The notes beneath the pieces are model-generated. The model saw only the letters and a list, made by a program, of their open reading frames with translations, was not told the DNA's origin and did no database searches. This document shows positions 52,702 to 63,002 of a DNA stretch of 64,000 bases, piece by piece (within the stretch, counting starts at the first letter, position 1; every line of letters starts with the position of its first letter). Both the position numbers and the translations under genes were made by a program. Location of the stretch: NCBI RefSeq assembly GCF_000737705.1, contig NZ_JPRH01000001.1, positions 930,001 through 994,000 on the forward strand. Direction: 5' to 3'. This stretch comes from Chryseobacterium soli (lineage in GTDB: Bacteria > Bacteroidota > Bacteroidia > Flavobacteriales > Weeksellaceae).

Positions 52702-54594
52702 ATGATGAAAATACTTTGTATTGGGGCTTTCTCCTTAGCTTCAATATATTATGCGCAGACCTTTCCGGCTACTGCCATTCCCGAAAATTTAAAGAAAAAC
52801 GCTGATGCTGTTATCCGAAGGGATTTTACGACAGTACAAATCAATAAAATTGATGAAATAAAATATCAGTACAATACCGTTACGACAGTTCTTAATAAAG
52901 ATGGAGTGTCAAAAGCTATGGTCTACATTCCTTATGGAAAAGGTGATCATGTATCTGATGTAAAAGTTACAATATATGATGAATCTGGTAAAAAAGTAAA
53001 AAGCTTTTCAAAGTCTGATTTTAGTGATTTTTCGAATAATTCACAAAGCTCATTTTATTCCGATAGTAGAATTTTGGTGTTGCCGTATTCTTCTGTACAA
53101 TATCCTTATACCGTAGATTTTTCATATACTACTACAAATGAAAATACTGTGTTTATTCCGGATTTTGTTCCATTCTCAACACTTAATACTTCCCTGGAAG
53201 AAGCGCAGTTTAAGGTTATTAATAAATCGGGAATAGAGCTCAGAACGAAAACGTATGCATCTCAATATAATTATGCAAATGTTCAGGAGAATAGCAGCGG
53301 AGAAGAAAAATCTTATGCTTATAAAAATGTTGCGGCTATTGATGGATTATCATTACTTCCGCAACCTGTAAAAATATTACCAAAAGTAAGTTTTTCTTTA
53401 GCTCAGTTTAATCTTGAAGGGCATAAAGGAGGTATCAACAGCTGGAAAGAATTTGGCACTTGGTATTATAATAATATTCTACAGCCTGTGTCGGTCTCCA
53501 CACCGTCTATTAAAGCCGAAGTAGCATCTCTTAATCTTCAGGGCTCTACAGAAGAAAAAGTGAAAAAGCTCTACCAATATATGCAGGCAAAAACGAGATA
53601 CATATTTGTAGCTTTAGGTATTGGAGGCTGGCAGCCAATGCTTCCTGATGAAGTGTACAAAAAAGGATATGGAGATTGTAAAGGCCTTACCAATTATATG
53701 AAGACATTATTGGATGAAGCAGGGATTCCTTCTTACTATTGTGTAATCAATTCAAACCCATCTCAAGTTTTATTTGATCCGGACTTCCCTAAAATGGGTG
53801 GTAACCATGCGATTTTAATGGTTCCCACTGAAAAAGGGAATATTTGGCTTGAAAATACATCCCAGCAGATTGCTTTTAATCATCTGAGTTTTTCTACTAC
53901 AGATAGAAATGTGCTTGCCATTAAAAAAGATGGAATAGAATTTATTAATACACCAAGCTCTTCCGCTGAACAGAATACAGAAAAACAAATGTTGAAGGTG
54001 AAAATTAATGAAGATAATAGTATTGATGGGGAAGCACTAATGTCATTTGCCGGAAGCCAGTATGATTATAATTTTGGTTTTGTAAGTCTATCTCCAACAG
54101 AGAAAAATGAAATACTTAAAAAGAAATTTGACGTTTTGAATTTTGAAAAAATTGAAATGAAAAATTTTGTGAATGATAAGGATAATGCTATTGCCAAATT
54201 TAATGTTGATTTTAAGGCCGTTAATTTTTCAAAAAAAGCAGGCAGCAGTATGATGTTTAGAGCAGTGCCAATATATTCAAGTAATATCTATAAGAATGAT
54301 GAAAACAGAGAACTTCCATTTGAAATAGGACAGGCTTTTCAGGATGAGTATGATATAGATTTCATAATTCCAAAAAATTATAAAATAGAAGAAATACCGG
54401 ATGACTTTAGTCTTAATTCTGAATTTGGAGAATACACATTGAAGGTTGTGAAAAATGGAGACAATCTTAAAGTACAAAGGATTATAAAAATAAAAAAAGG
54501 AATATACACTAAGGAAAAATACAATAACTATATCAGTTTCAGGAAAAAAATAATGAACATTGATAACACAAAAATTCTAATTACGAAGATCTAA
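52702..54594 (+). CDS. DUF3857 and transglutaminase-like exported protein
   Basis: A 630-aa exported protein from ATG at 52702 (or 52705); signal peptide ends near YYAQ. A perfect -7 element TATTTTTG (52678-52685) just ahead supports this start over upstream ones. The N-terminal half is DUF3857, and the middle is a transglutaminase-like domain with Cys in GYGDCKGLTNYMK near residue 325 and His in GGNHAILMV near 365. The C-terminal part is DUF3858-like. Substrate unknown. It is paired with a paralogue 2 bp downstream. Confidence 0.85.
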   Translation: MMKILCIGAFSLASIYYAQTFPATAIPENLKKNADAVIRRDFTTVQINKIDEIKYQYNTVTTVLNKDGVSKAMVYIPYGKGDHVSDVKVTIYDESGKKVKSFSKSDFSDFSNNSQSSFYSDSRILVLPYSSVQYPYTVDFSYTTTNENTVFIPDFVPFSTLNTSLEEAQFKVINKSGIELRTKTYASQYNYANVQENSSGEEKSYAYKNVAAIDGLSLLPQPVKILPKVSFSLAQFNLEGHKGGINSWKEFGTWYYNNILQPVSVSTPSIKAEVASLNLQGSTEEKVKKLYQYMQAKTRYIFVALGIGGWQPMLPDEVYKKGYGDCKGLTNYMKTLLDEAGIPSYYCVINSNPSQVLFDPDFPKMGGNHAILMVPTEKGNIWLENTSQQIAFNHLSFSTTDRNVLAIKKDGIEFINTPSSSAEQNTEKQMLKVKINEDNSIDGEALMSFAGSQYDYNFGFVSLSPTEKNEILKKKFDVLNFEKIEMKNFVNDKDNAIAKFNVDFKAVNFSKKAGSSMMFRAVPIYSSNIYKNDENRELPFEIGQAFQDEYDIDFIIPKNYKIEEIPDDFSLNSEFGEYTLKVVKNGDNLKVQRIIKIKKGIYTKEKYNNYISFRKKIMNIDNTKILITKI

Positions 54595-54596
54595 CC

Positions 54597-56531
54597 ATGA
54601 AAAAAATAATATTATTCACATGCAGCATCATAACTTTAACTGTTTTTAATGCTCAGAAACATGAATTTCTTACCCCTCCTAAATTTAATGAAGCAGATTT
54701 GTCAAAACCCAAGTCTTTGATTGATGAAAATGCTCCTGCAGAATTTTTATATAGATCCGAAAGTTTTGTAATTAGTGGTACTTCAGGTCTGCTTAGTAAA
54801 AGATATTTTTACAGAATAAAAATATACAATAAAGATAAAGCAGAAAAATGGCTTAATCTTGAAATTCCACTTTTTCAGACTGGAGGAGCTCATGAATATC
54901 TTTCTAATATGAAAGCTTCTACCTATAATCTTGAAAATGGCAAAGTAGTTTCTACAAAAATAGATAAAGACTCGAGGTATAAAAGTAAAGAAGATGAAAA
55001 TATTCTGATCGCTAAATTAGCATTTCCAAATGTTAAAGACGGTTCAGTATTAGAGTATAGATATGAAATTGAATCTCCATTCTTATTTTCGGTTCCGGAA
55101 GTGACCATAGAAGATGATATTCCGTCCTTATATACTGAATATGTTCTAAATACACCTATTAATGTGTTGTATAATATAAATTATGTAGGCGCAATTACTC
55201 CAAACTATAGACTAATTGATGAAAGTCATGCAAATGATGTACAGTATAAAACTTATAAATTTGGGTTTGATAACGTGAAAAGTTTTAAAACAGAGAAATT
55301 TGTGAATAATGATAGAAATTACAGAGGTAAAATAAGTGCAGAATTGCATTCCACTACTTTTTCTGGTAATGTTCAGCAATATTCTATGTCATGGGAGCAA
55401 ATGCGTAAAATGCTTTATGAAAATAAGAGTTTTGGAGGGCAATTAGAAAAGACTAAACTGGCAAAGGAAAATATGCCGGCAGATGTTTTGAATATGAAAA
55501 ATGATACTGAAAAAGCGAATGCAATATTCAAATATGTAAGAGATACCTTTACATGGAATAAGAAAAGAGGTATTGGAACGGAAAATGGTTTCAAAAAACT
55601 TTTAGAAACCAAAAGTGGTAATGCCGGGGATATCAACCTTTTCTTAATCTTGATGCTGAGAGAAGCCGGATTGAAAGCTGAGCCTTTGGCTATTTCTACT
55701 GTAGATAATGGATTAATTAATATGGCATTTCCAGATGCTTCAAAATTAGATTTTGTTATTGCAGCAATAGAAAATAAAGAGGGGTACCTTTTATATGACG
55801 CGACTTCTAAGCAGTCATCATTAGATGAATTGCCTGCAAGAGACTGGAATCAATATGGTATTGTGTTTTCAAAAGAAAGTGCGAAACAAATTCAAATGGT
55901 GAATTCTAAAACAAGCTTTCGATATCTGAATGTTGACGTGAAAATTGATGACAATGGATTGATTACTGGAAATTATACTGAAAAAAATAAAGGGACATTT
56001 GCAATGCTGACAAAAGAAGGCTATGATGAAAATGCAGATAAGTACAAAAAGCAATATAAAGAAAATTTTGATGTTGATTTTACTGACATTAATTCTAAAG
56101 TATTAGATAATGGAGAATTTGAAAGCACAATGAAATTTTCTTCAGAAAACTTAATTGATAGAGTTGGAAAGAAAATAATCATCAATCCAATGTTATTTTT
56201 AAGTAAAAATTCCAATGAATTTGACCAGACTGGGGAAAGAAAGTACCGTATAGATTTTCTTACTCCATACACTAAAGTTAAAAAAGTAATATTAGAAATT
56301 CCAGAAGGGTACACTATTGAAGAAATGCCTAAAAATAAAAGAATTGTAACGGAAGATAAGGAAATAGAATATAGTTATGCGGTAGAACAGAAAGGAAATA
56401 AGCTGGAAGTAACTTCAACAACGAAAGTCGCCAGCCCGGATTATCCTAAAGAATATTATCCCGCATTTAAAAAAATATGGGAAACCGCTTCTAAAAATGA
56501 AAACCAGGTAATAAGCCTCATTAAGAAATAA
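54597..56531 (+). CDS. DUF3857 paralogue lacking transglutaminase Cys
   Basis: A 644-aa exported protein (signal peptide to FNAQ near residue 20), a paralogue of its upstream neighbour with the same domain order. Where that protein has GYGDCKGL, this one reads KSGNAGDINLFLILML near residue 340, so the catalytic Cys is missing. It may bind rather than process its ligand, or support the active partner. The two genes are 2 bp apart and surely co-expressed. Confidence 0.85.
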   Translation: MKKIILFTCSIITLTVFNAQKHEFLTPPKFNEADLSKPKSLIDENAPAEFLYRSESFVISGTSGLLSKRYFYRIKIYNKDKAEKWLNLEIPLFQTGGAHEYLSNMKASTYNLENGKVVSTKIDKDSRYKSKEDENILIAKLAFPNVKDGSVLEYRYEIESPFLFSVPEVTIEDDIPSLYTEYVLNTPINVLYNINYVGAITPNYRLIDESHANDVQYKTYKFGFDNVKSFKTEKFVNNDRNYRGKISAELHSTTFSGNVQQYSMSWEQMRKMLYENKSFGGQLEKTKLAKENMPADVLNMKNDTEKANAIFKYVRDTFTWNKKRGIGTENGFKKLLETKSGNAGDINLFLILMLREAGLKAEPLAISTVDNGLINMAFPDASKLDFVIAAIENKEGYLLYDATSKQSSLDELPARDWNQYGIVFSKESAKQIQMVNSKTSFRYLNVDVKIDDNGLITGNYTEKNKGTFAMLTKEGYDENADKYKKQYKENFDVDFTDINSKVLDNGEFESTMKFSSENLIDRVGKKIIINPMLFLSKNSNEFDQTGERKYRIDFLTPYTKVKKVILEIPEGYTIEEMPKNKRIVTEDKEIEYSYAVEQKGNKLEVTSTTKVASPDYPKEYYPAFKKIWETASKNENQVISLIKK

Positions 56532-56582
56532 TTTTTGATGTAAAATGTAAACAATGTTTACATTAAAAACAGAATATTTTTA

Positions 56583-56610
56583 AAAACCATTCATCTTTTG
56601 AATGGTTTTT
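56583..56610 (+). terminator. Terminator of DUF3857 pair
   Basis: The perfect 10-bp stem AAAACCATTC/GAATGGTTTT with a 7-nt loop is followed by T. Confidence 0.8.
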
Positions 56611-56633
56611 GCATATCTATACAAAATAATAAT

Positions 56634-57467
56634 ATGAAAAATACAACTGCCATTCTGGCGCTTTCCTCTTTCTTTATTTTCTCTGCGTGTAAAAAAACGG
56701 AGCAGACTAAGCAGGAAAATACAGCACAAACCGAGCAAACTGCCCAGCCCGAAAAGTTTGAAGTAGATTCTGTTAAAGTAGATGATTCCATTAAAATAGG
56801 TAAATTCTTGAGCCTTAGATATACCTCTAAGCTCCTTGTTTTTCCTGGAATAAAAGACCAAAAGCTTTTGGACAGCATTTATTTGAATAATAAAGGAAGC
56901 AGAGACTTTTCTAAAAATGGTCTTCAGGCCTATTTGGAAAAAGAAAAGAAACAATACTTCACCTCTACGGAGCAGGACACTAAAGATTTTATTTCAGATA
57001 TCACCAATGCACAGACCTGGTATACAGATTCTGATATGAAGCTGGTTTCCAATACCAACGGTTATATGCATATACAATACTCTTCAAATGCGTATATCGG
57101 AGGTGCTCATGACGAATATGGCTATGTAGAAAGAGTTTTTGATCTTAAAAACAATAGAAAAGTGGAGTTGAAAGACATTACTACGATTTCTAAAAGCAAG
57201 CTTGAGCCTATTTTAATGAACAATATTAACAAGGTACCAAGTGGAACTACCGATGAAAAAGGTGAAGTGAAAAATTCAGAGATGCTTTTGGTAGATATAA
57301 TTCCTGTTTCAAATAATTTTTATTTTGATGATAAAAATCTATATTTTCATTACAGTCCATATGAAATCACTGCTTTTGCCGCAGGAGATATTATCATTCC
57401 TGTTTCCTGGGCGGATTTAAAAGGTACTTTAACTCCGGAATTTAAAGAAAGAATGAAAATTAAGTAA
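56634..57467 (+). CDS. DUF3298 (RsiV-like) lipoprotein
   Basis: A 277-aa lipoprotein from ATG at 56634 (lipobox FSACKK near residue 17); the upstream in-frame Met at 56598 lies inside the preceding terminator. A Gln- and Thr-rich linker is followed by a domain like the C-terminal half of RsiV: GAHDEYGYVERVFDL near 162, then YFHYSPYEITAFAAGDIIIP near 237. RsiV binds lysozyme in Bacillus; here the ligand is unknown, though a cell-wall hydrolase is possible. Confidence 0.78.
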   Translation: MKNTTAILALSSFFIFSACKKTEQTKQENTAQTEQTAQPEKFEVDSVKVDDSIKIGKFLSLRYTSKLLVFPGIKDQKLLDSIYLNNKGSRDFSKNGLQAYLEKEKKQYFTSTEQDTKDFISDITNAQTWYTDSDMKLVSNTNGYMHIQYSSNAYIGGAHDEYGYVERVFDLKNNRKVELKDITTISKSKLEPILMNNINKVPSGTTDEKGEVKNSEMLLVDIIPVSNNFYFDDKNLYFHYSPYEITAFAAGDIIIPVSWADLKGTLTPEFKERMKIK

Positions 57468-57498
57468 ATTATTGTTTCCCAATTACAGAAGCATTTTC

Positions 57499-57506
57499 TA
57501 TTTTTG
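57499..57506 (+). promoter_or_regulatory. -7 element immediately before lipid kinase gene
   Basis: TATTTTTG is an exact TAnnTTTG match and lies only 5 bp before the ATG at 57512, so transcription would begin at or next to the start codon and give a leaderless message. Confidence 0.5.
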
Positions 57507-57511
57507 CGGTG

Positions 57512-58363
57512 ATGGAAAAAGTAGCTTTTATTATTAATCCTTTTTCAGCTAAAAAGAATTATCAGCCATTTCTCAATGAATTGAGAAAAAAGGTTCAGGA
57601 CCCTCTGTATTATATCTCAGAATCTATTCAGGGAACAGACGATTTTATCCAAAAACAGTTTGATAATATTGATATTTTTGTAGCGATAGGAGGGGATGGA
57701 ACTATTTCTACTGTGGCAAAAAATCTTATCAGTACAGATAAAATTTTGGCAATTTTTCCGGCAGGTTCAGGAAACGGATTTTCCAATGAAACGAAATTTA
57801 GCAAAAATTTGGACGAATTGCTCGGAAAACTGACGGCTAAAAAATCCAGGAAAATTGATACATTTACGGTCAATGGAAGACTATCTATCAATGTTTCAGG
57901 GACAGGATTTGATGGTAAAGTGGTCAAGGAATTTGAAAAAACAGACCGCGGTTTTAAAAATTATATTAAGGTTTCTCTTAAAACCTTTTTTAATTACAAA
58001 CCGATAAAGGTGAAGTTTTCCGAGGAGCAGTATCAGAAGTACAATGGAAGATATCTTATGCTGAATATTGCCAATACCCGCCAATTTGGAAACAATGCGT
58101 ACATCGCACCCAATGCAAGCAAAAGTGATGGACTGGTAGATATGGTACTGGTGAAAAAATTTCCATTATCCTATTCCGCTCTTTTTGCCTATAGAATGTT
58201 TACTAAAAAACTGAAAGACGATGATTATGTAACGTATCTTCCTGTTTCAGAAATAGAATTTAAGGTCAATACCACAAACTGGCATCTTGATGGAGAGTTT
58301 AATAAAATAAAATCACCTGTTCATGTAAAAGTTTCCCCTGCGAGCTTAAATATTCTTATATAA
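57512..58363 (+). CDS. Diacylglycerol/lipid kinase family protein
   Basis: A 283-aa kinase of the DagK_cat family from ATG at 57512 (the GTG just before is less likely). The nucleotide loop IGGDGTISTVAKNL is near residue 60 and AIFPAGSGNGFSNE near 83; the C-terminal domain ends VKVSPASLNIL. It probably phosphorylates a membrane lipid such as diacylglycerol. No membrane helix, as expected for this family. Confidence 0.88.
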   Translation: MEKVAFIINPFSAKKNYQPFLNELRKKVQDPLYYISESIQGTDDFIQKQFDNIDIFVAIGGDGTISTVAKNLISTDKILAIFPAGSGNGFSNETKFSKNLDELLGKLTAKKSRKIDTFTVNGRLSINVSGTGFDGKVVKEFEKTDRGFKNYIKVSLKTFFNYKPIKVKFSEEQYQKYNGRYLMLNIANTRQFGNNAYIAPNASKSDGLVDMVLVKKFPLSYSALFAYRMFTKKLKDDDYVTYLPVSEIEFKVNTTNWHLDGEFNKIKSPVHVKVSPASLNILI

Positions 58364-58381
58364 TAGCTTACAATTTTAAAA

Positions 58382-58423
58382 TAATAAACCCCGGTTTCAG
58401 CTAGCTGAAACCGGGGTTTATTA
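58382..58423. terminator. 42-bp perfect palindromic terminator
   Basis: A perfect palindrome with half-site TAATAAACCCCGGTTTCAG and centre CTAG lies between the convergent lipid kinase and symporter genes. Confidence 0.9.
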
Positions 58424-58439
58424 TTTACAGATGCTTATT

Positions 58440-59726
58440 TTACATCTCAAGTTTTTTCTCAATCTCGTGAGGATGATCCAGGCAAAAATGCAATTGCTCT
58501 TTATCCAGTTGCTTTTCCCAGTTGGCTACCACTACAGTAGCTACAGAATTCCCAATGACATTCGTTAAAGCACGGCATTCACTCATGAATTTATCAATTC
58601 CTAAAATCAAGGTCATGCCGGCAATAGGAATTTCAGGAACAACAGCCAGCGTTGCAGCCAGCGTAACAAATCCGGCACCTGTAACTCCGGCAGCCCCTTT
58701 TGAACTCAGCATAGCCACAAGAAGAAGCATGATCTGCTTTTCAATCGGAAGATGGATATTCAGAGCCTGTGCTATAAATAAAGAGGCCAGAGTCATGTAG
58801 ATATTGGTTCCGTCCAGATTAAAAGAATAACCGGTGGGCACTACCAAACCTACGATAGCTCTTGAACAGCCGGCTTTTTCGAGCTTCTCCATCACACCAG
58901 GAAGTGCAGATTCTGAAGAGCTTGTTCCCAATACAAGTAAAAGTTCTTCTTTAAGGTAATAGATCAGTTTAAAAATATTGAACCCGTTATACCAGGCAAC
59001 AGCACCTAAAACCAACACCACAAACAGGGCAGAGGTAATATAGAATGTACCTACTAAAAATAATAAGTTGATAACAGAATGCAGACCGTATTTTCCAATC
59101 GTGAAAGCCATTGCTCCGAAAGCTCCAATAGGAGCCATTTTCATCAGCATATGGACTATTTTGAATATAGGAGTTGACAAATCCTGGAGGAATTCCGTTA
59201 CTCTTTTGCTTTTTTCTTTCGTTAACACTAAAGCCACTCCCATTAATACCGAAACAAGCAGTACCTGAAGGATATTTTCACCAATCAACGGACTGAATAA
59301 CGTTTCAGGAATGATATTCATAATAAATCCTGTAAGCGTAGATTCGTGTGCTTTCTGCTGGTATTGGGAAACATCACCGGAAAGTGTCGCAGGATCGATG
59401 TTTAATCCGGATCCAGGCTGTAAAATATTTCCTACAATCAACCCTATGATCAAAGCTAATGTAGAAAAAGTAAAAAAGTAGATCATGGCCTTTACCGCAA
59501 TTCTTCCTACTTTTTTAAGATCGGTCATATGGGCAATTCCCAAAGTAAGGGTAATGAAGATAACCGGAGCGATGATCATTTTTACCAGTTTAATGAAGCC
59601 GTCGCCCAATGGCTTCATTTTTTCTCCCAATTCAGGATAAAATCTTCCTAAACAGATACCGGCAATAATCGCGATAATAACCTGGAAGTAAAGTTGGTGG
59701 TGTATTTTTTTAGCTTTCAAATGCAA
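58440..59726 (-). CDS. Dicarboxylate/amino acid:cation symporter
   Basis: A 428-aa inner-membrane transporter of the DAACS family (DctA/GltP type). Family motifs are [20 protein letters not shown] near residue 265 (serine-rich hairpin), [15 protein letters not shown] near 302 (sodium and substrate site) and the late VGNSV-like stretch [16 protein letters not shown] near 388. It takes up C4-dicarboxylates or acidic amino acids with cations. Confidence 0.92.
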   Translation of the reverse strand: MHLKAKKIHHQLYFQVIIAIIAGICLGRFYPELGEKMKPLGDGFIKLVKMIIAPVIFITLTLGIAHMTDLKKVGRIAVKAMIYFFTFSTLALIIGLIVGNILQPGSGLNIDPATLSGDVSQYQQKAHESTLTGFIMNIIPETLFSPLIGENILQVLLVSVLMGVALVLTKEKSKRVTEFLQDLSTPIFKIVHMLMKMAPIGAFGAMAFTIGKYGLHSVINLLFLVGTFYITSALFVVLVLGAVAWYNGFNIFKLIYYLKEELLLVLGTSSSESALPGVMEKLEKAGCSRAIVGLVVPTGYSFNLDGTNIYMTLASLFIAQALNIHLPIEKQIMLLLVAMLSSKGAAGVTGAGFVTLAATLAVVPEIPIAGMTLILGIDKFMSECRALTNVIGNSVATVVVANWEKQLDKEQLHFCLDHPHEIEKKLEM

Positions 59727-59909
59727 TGATTTTTGATTTTTGAATGGCGAAAAATAAGAAAATTTTATCGGGATTCATGACGAAAGTCATAAAAATACAT
59801 TCTCAGCTGATCCACAGCATTTTGAAAAATCTTTTATTTCTTACCACACCAATCAGTACCAAGATCACTAAAAACTAAACACCAAATACTAACAGCCATC
59901 AACCAATTA

Positions 59910-61598
59910 TCATTCAACAGCAACAGAATCGTCACCTCTTCCGTCTGCAACAGCCTGAATATTTCCATTAGTGTCAATGACGATCATTTCTGTTTTTCCA
60001 ATCAGTTTAACCTTTTCAACCACATAATTTTTGGTTTTAAGATCTGCGATCGTTGATTCCGGGAAATTGTTTTCTACCGTTACAGTTTCCGGAAGCCACT
60101 GATGGTGGAATTTAGGAGCATTCACGGAAATATTGGCATTTAACTTAAAGTCCACAATGTCTACGATAGACTGATATACCGAAGTCGGAATTGTAGTTCC
60201 ACCTGGAGTTCCCACTACCATAAAGGGTTTTCCATCTTTTAGTAAAATAGTAGGGGTCATCGAAGAAAGCATTCTTTTATTAGGCTGAATTGAATTCGCT
60301 TCACCACCTACAGCCCCAAACATATTAGGAACTCCAGGTTTTATAGAGAAATCATCCATTTCATTATTTAAAAAGAATCCGGCTCCCGAAACCATTACTT
60401 TGCTTCCGTAATATCCATTTAATGTGGTGGTTACCGATGCTGCGTTTCCTTCCTTATCAATTACAGAAATATGGGTGGTTTCAGTGGATTCTTTAGGCTG
60501 ATTAATGATTTTTCCTACTTCCGAACTGGGCGTTGCTTTATTGAAGCTGAAACTTTTCCATCTTCCTTTAAGATATTCATCAGAAATTAGATAATTGGTT
60601 TTGTCCGTGATAAAATCCGGATCGCCCATATATTCCGCCCGGTCAGCATAAGCTCTTCGTTCTGCTTCTACCATAATCTGTACAGCCGGAGTAGAATTCT
60701 GCTGGTATTTTTCAAGATTTTCAAAGCTCGCCATTCTGAGCATTTGAGCTAAAAGAACACCGCCGCTGGAGGGTAGAGGCATGGAAACTACCTTATTTCC
60801 TTTATAATCAAATTCCAGTGCTTTTCTTTCGGCAACTTTATAATTTTTTAAATCTTCAATGGTGATGATTCCATTTCCTCTTTTCATTTCAGCTACCAAA
60901 AGAGCAGCTGTTTTTCCTTCATAAAAACCTTTTGCTCCTAATTTCTGAATAAGCTTCAGTGTTTCTGCCAGTTCTTTTTGAACCAGAATATCACCTGCTT
61001 TCCAGGGCGTATTTTTTACGAAAATTATAGAAGATGAATTATGTTTCTGGAAGCTTTCTTTATGGGTATTAAGCATATCAGCTTCTTTTTCTGTAATAGC
61101 AAAGCCTTGTTCGGCCAGATCAATAGCAGGCTGGATAATTTTATCCATAGGAAGCTTACCATATTTCAGAGTAGCAAAAAAACCGGCGATACTTCCCGGA
61201 ATTCCTACTGCTAATCTTCCGTTTTGAGATAAATCGGTATTGGCTTTCCCTGTTTTATCAATGTACATATCCCGGGAAGCTTTTTTAGGAGCCGTTTCCC
61301 GGTAATCCAGCGTAAATTTCTCACCGTTATTTTTTACTCCCACCAAAAAACCGCCGCCGCCTATATTTCCGGCCTGAGGATACACAACTGCCAGGGCATA
61401 TTGTGTGGCAATAATAGCATCATATGCATTACCGCCCATTTTTAACACTTTTGCTCCAGCTTCACTCGCCAAAGGATGTGCAGAGACTACAACCCCTTTG
61501 TTTTTTACTTTAACTTCCTTTACGATGTTGATATCGGTGAACTGAGCCCAGTAAAAATTTCCGGCTAAAAGTACGGTAGCAATAAAAATCTTTTTCAT
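59910..61598 (-). CDS. ggt: Gamma-glutamyltransferase
   Basis: A 562-aa exported enzyme from ATG at 61598 (MKKIFIATVLLAGNFYWAQ signal peptide). It is made as one chain and cut before the catalytic Thr in TETTHISVIDKEGNAAS near residue 376; GSGMD-like and substrate segments are SSMTPTILLKDGKP near 445 and GTPGGTTIP near 465. It breaks down glutathione and other gamma-glutamyl compounds in the periplasm, freeing cysteine-containing products. Length is normal. Confidence 0.93.
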   Translation of the reverse strand: MKKIFIATVLLAGNFYWAQFTDINIVKEVKVKNKGVVVSAHPLASEAGAKVLKMGGNAYDAIIATQYALAVVYPQAGNIGGGGFLVGVKNNGEKFTLDYRETAPKKASRDMYIDKTGKANTDLSQNGRLAVGIPGSIAGFFATLKYGKLPMDKIIQPAIDLAEQGFAITEKEADMLNTHKESFQKHNSSSIIFVKNTPWKAGDILVQKELAETLKLIQKLGAKGFYEGKTAALLVAEMKRGNGIITIEDLKNYKVAERKALEFDYKGNKVVSMPLPSSGGVLLAQMLRMASFENLEKYQQNSTPAVQIMVEAERRAYADRAEYMGDPDFITDKTNYLISDEYLKGRWKSFSFNKATPSSEVGKIINQPKESTETTHISVIDKEGNAASVTTTLNGYYGSKVMVSGAGFFLNNEMDDFSIKPGVPNMFGAVGGEANSIQPNKRMLSSMTPTILLKDGKPFMVVGTPGGTTIPTSVYQSIVDIVDFKLNANISVNAPKFHHQWLPETVTVENNFPESTIADLKTKNYVVEKVKLIGKTEMIVIDTNGNIQAVADGRGDDSVAVE

Positions 61599-61952
61599 AC
61601 CATTGAGTTTAAAGAACAAAAGTATATATTTTTTTAATGAGAACCATTGCTGTCGCCATGAAACGTGTATTCTTCCTTTTTTATCCAGGTTATATTTTAT
61701 ATGATTTTTATGAATTTATACAATTATATTACTGGTATAACAGCCTTTTTATTGATATAATGAGTGACTTTTATAGTAAATGTTATTTTTTTAAAAGTAT
61801 AACTGATGAAAAATTATCAGAGAGATCCTTTTTTAAAGTCTTATTTTAATTTCCTTTTCACATTAAAAATAGTGGTATTTTTTAAATGAACCTTTTTTTA
61901 TTATGATTAGCATGATTTTTTTACTTTTGTACAATTCTAAAAAAAGTATAAA
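61599..61952. other. Divergent A+T-rich gap, ggt to tdh
   Basis: About 350 bp. The tdh side has a perfect -7 element TACTTTTG (61922-61929), 23 bp before the start. A 70-codon open frame (61637-61849) has no protein-like character. Nothing else seen. Confidence 0.5.
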
Positions 61953-62918
61953 ATGGAATCCTATACGGAAAAAATATTGATTACGGGTGCCCTGGGACAG
62001 ATCGGTACCGAACTTACGAACAGACTTGTTGAAATCCACGGAGCCGAAAATGTAGTAGCTTCAGGATTGGATAGATGGCAGAAAGGAATTACTTCTGCCG
62101 GATATTACGAAAGAATGGATGTTACCAATACCCAATTGGTAAAACAGGTGATTAAAGACTATGAAATTACAACAGTCTACCACTTAGCATCTCTTCTGTC
62201 AGGAACATCAGAAAAGCAGCCTATTTTCGCATGGAAATTAAACCTGGAGCCATTGCTTCACTTTTGTGAATTGGCTAAAGAAGGTTTGCTTAAAAAGATT
62301 TTCTGGCCAAGTTCAATCGCAGTTTTTGGAAAAGGAATTCCCAAAGAAAATGTAGCTCAGGATGTTGTTTTAAATCCTACTACAGTGTATGGGATTTCTA
62401 AAATGGCAGGTGAAAAATGGTGCGAATATTATTTTGATAAGCATGGAGTAGATGTGCGAAGCATCAGGTATCCCGGATTGATTTCATGGAAAACTCCAGC
62501 GGGTGGAGGAACTACCGACTATGCTGTAGAGATTTTTTACGAAGCTGTTGAAGAAGGAAAGTATACCAGTTTCATTTCAGAAAATACAGCAATGCCGATG
62601 TTGTATATGGATGATGCCATCAATGCAACATTGAAATTAATGGAAGCTCCAAAAGAAAGTCTAACGATCCGTTCGTCTTATAATTTGGGTGGAATGTCTT
62701 TCACTCCAAAAGAACTGGCGGAAGAAATCAAGAAAGAAATTCCGGATTTTAAGATTGATTATAAACCAGATTTCAGACAGGCTATTGCAGATTCTTGGCC
62801 GTCATCCATTGATGATTCCATTGCTAAAAAAGACTGGGGACTGACATACGATTTTGGAATTTCCGAAATGTCTAAGGACATGATCAAGAATTTAAAAGTT
62901 AAATTAGAGAAAAATTAA
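61953..62918 (+). CDS. tdh: L-threonine 3-dehydrogenase, short-chain type
   Basis: A 321-aa enzyme of the NAD-epimerase-like SDR group that oxidises threonine to 2-amino-3-ketobutyrate. The NAD loop ITGALGQIGTEL is near residue 10, the active-site YGISKMAGE near 145, and the family mark PAGGGTTDYAVEIFYEA near 187 separates it from sugar epimerases. Same type as the Flavobacterium frigidimaris enzyme. Monocistronic. Confidence 0.92.
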   Translation: MESYTEKILITGALGQIGTELTNRLVEIHGAENVVASGLDRWQKGITSAGYYERMDVTNTQLVKQVIKDYEITTVYHLASLLSGTSEKQPIFAWKLNLEPLLHFCELAKEGLLKKIFWPSSIAVFGKGIPKENVAQDVVLNPTTVYGISKMAGEKWCEYYFDKHGVDVRSIRYPGLISWKTPAGGGTTDYAVEIFYEAVEEGKYTSFISENTAMPMLYMDDAINATLKLMEAPKESLTIRSSYNLGGMSFTPKELAEEIKKEIPDFKIDYKPDFRQAIADSWPSSIDDSIAKKDWGLTYDFGISEMSKDMIKNLKVKLEKN

Positions 62919-63002
62919 TTATTTAAAGTTTTAGTTTAAATAAAAACACTTTTAACGTCTGATTTAATGTAGTTTATAAATTTTATATAGAAAATAGTTT
63001 AT

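Noticed and set aside
61637..61849. 70-codon plus-strand frame between ggt and tdh
   Set aside because: Composition is that of random A+T-rich DNA (many Phe and Tyr) and no promoter or partner is seen.
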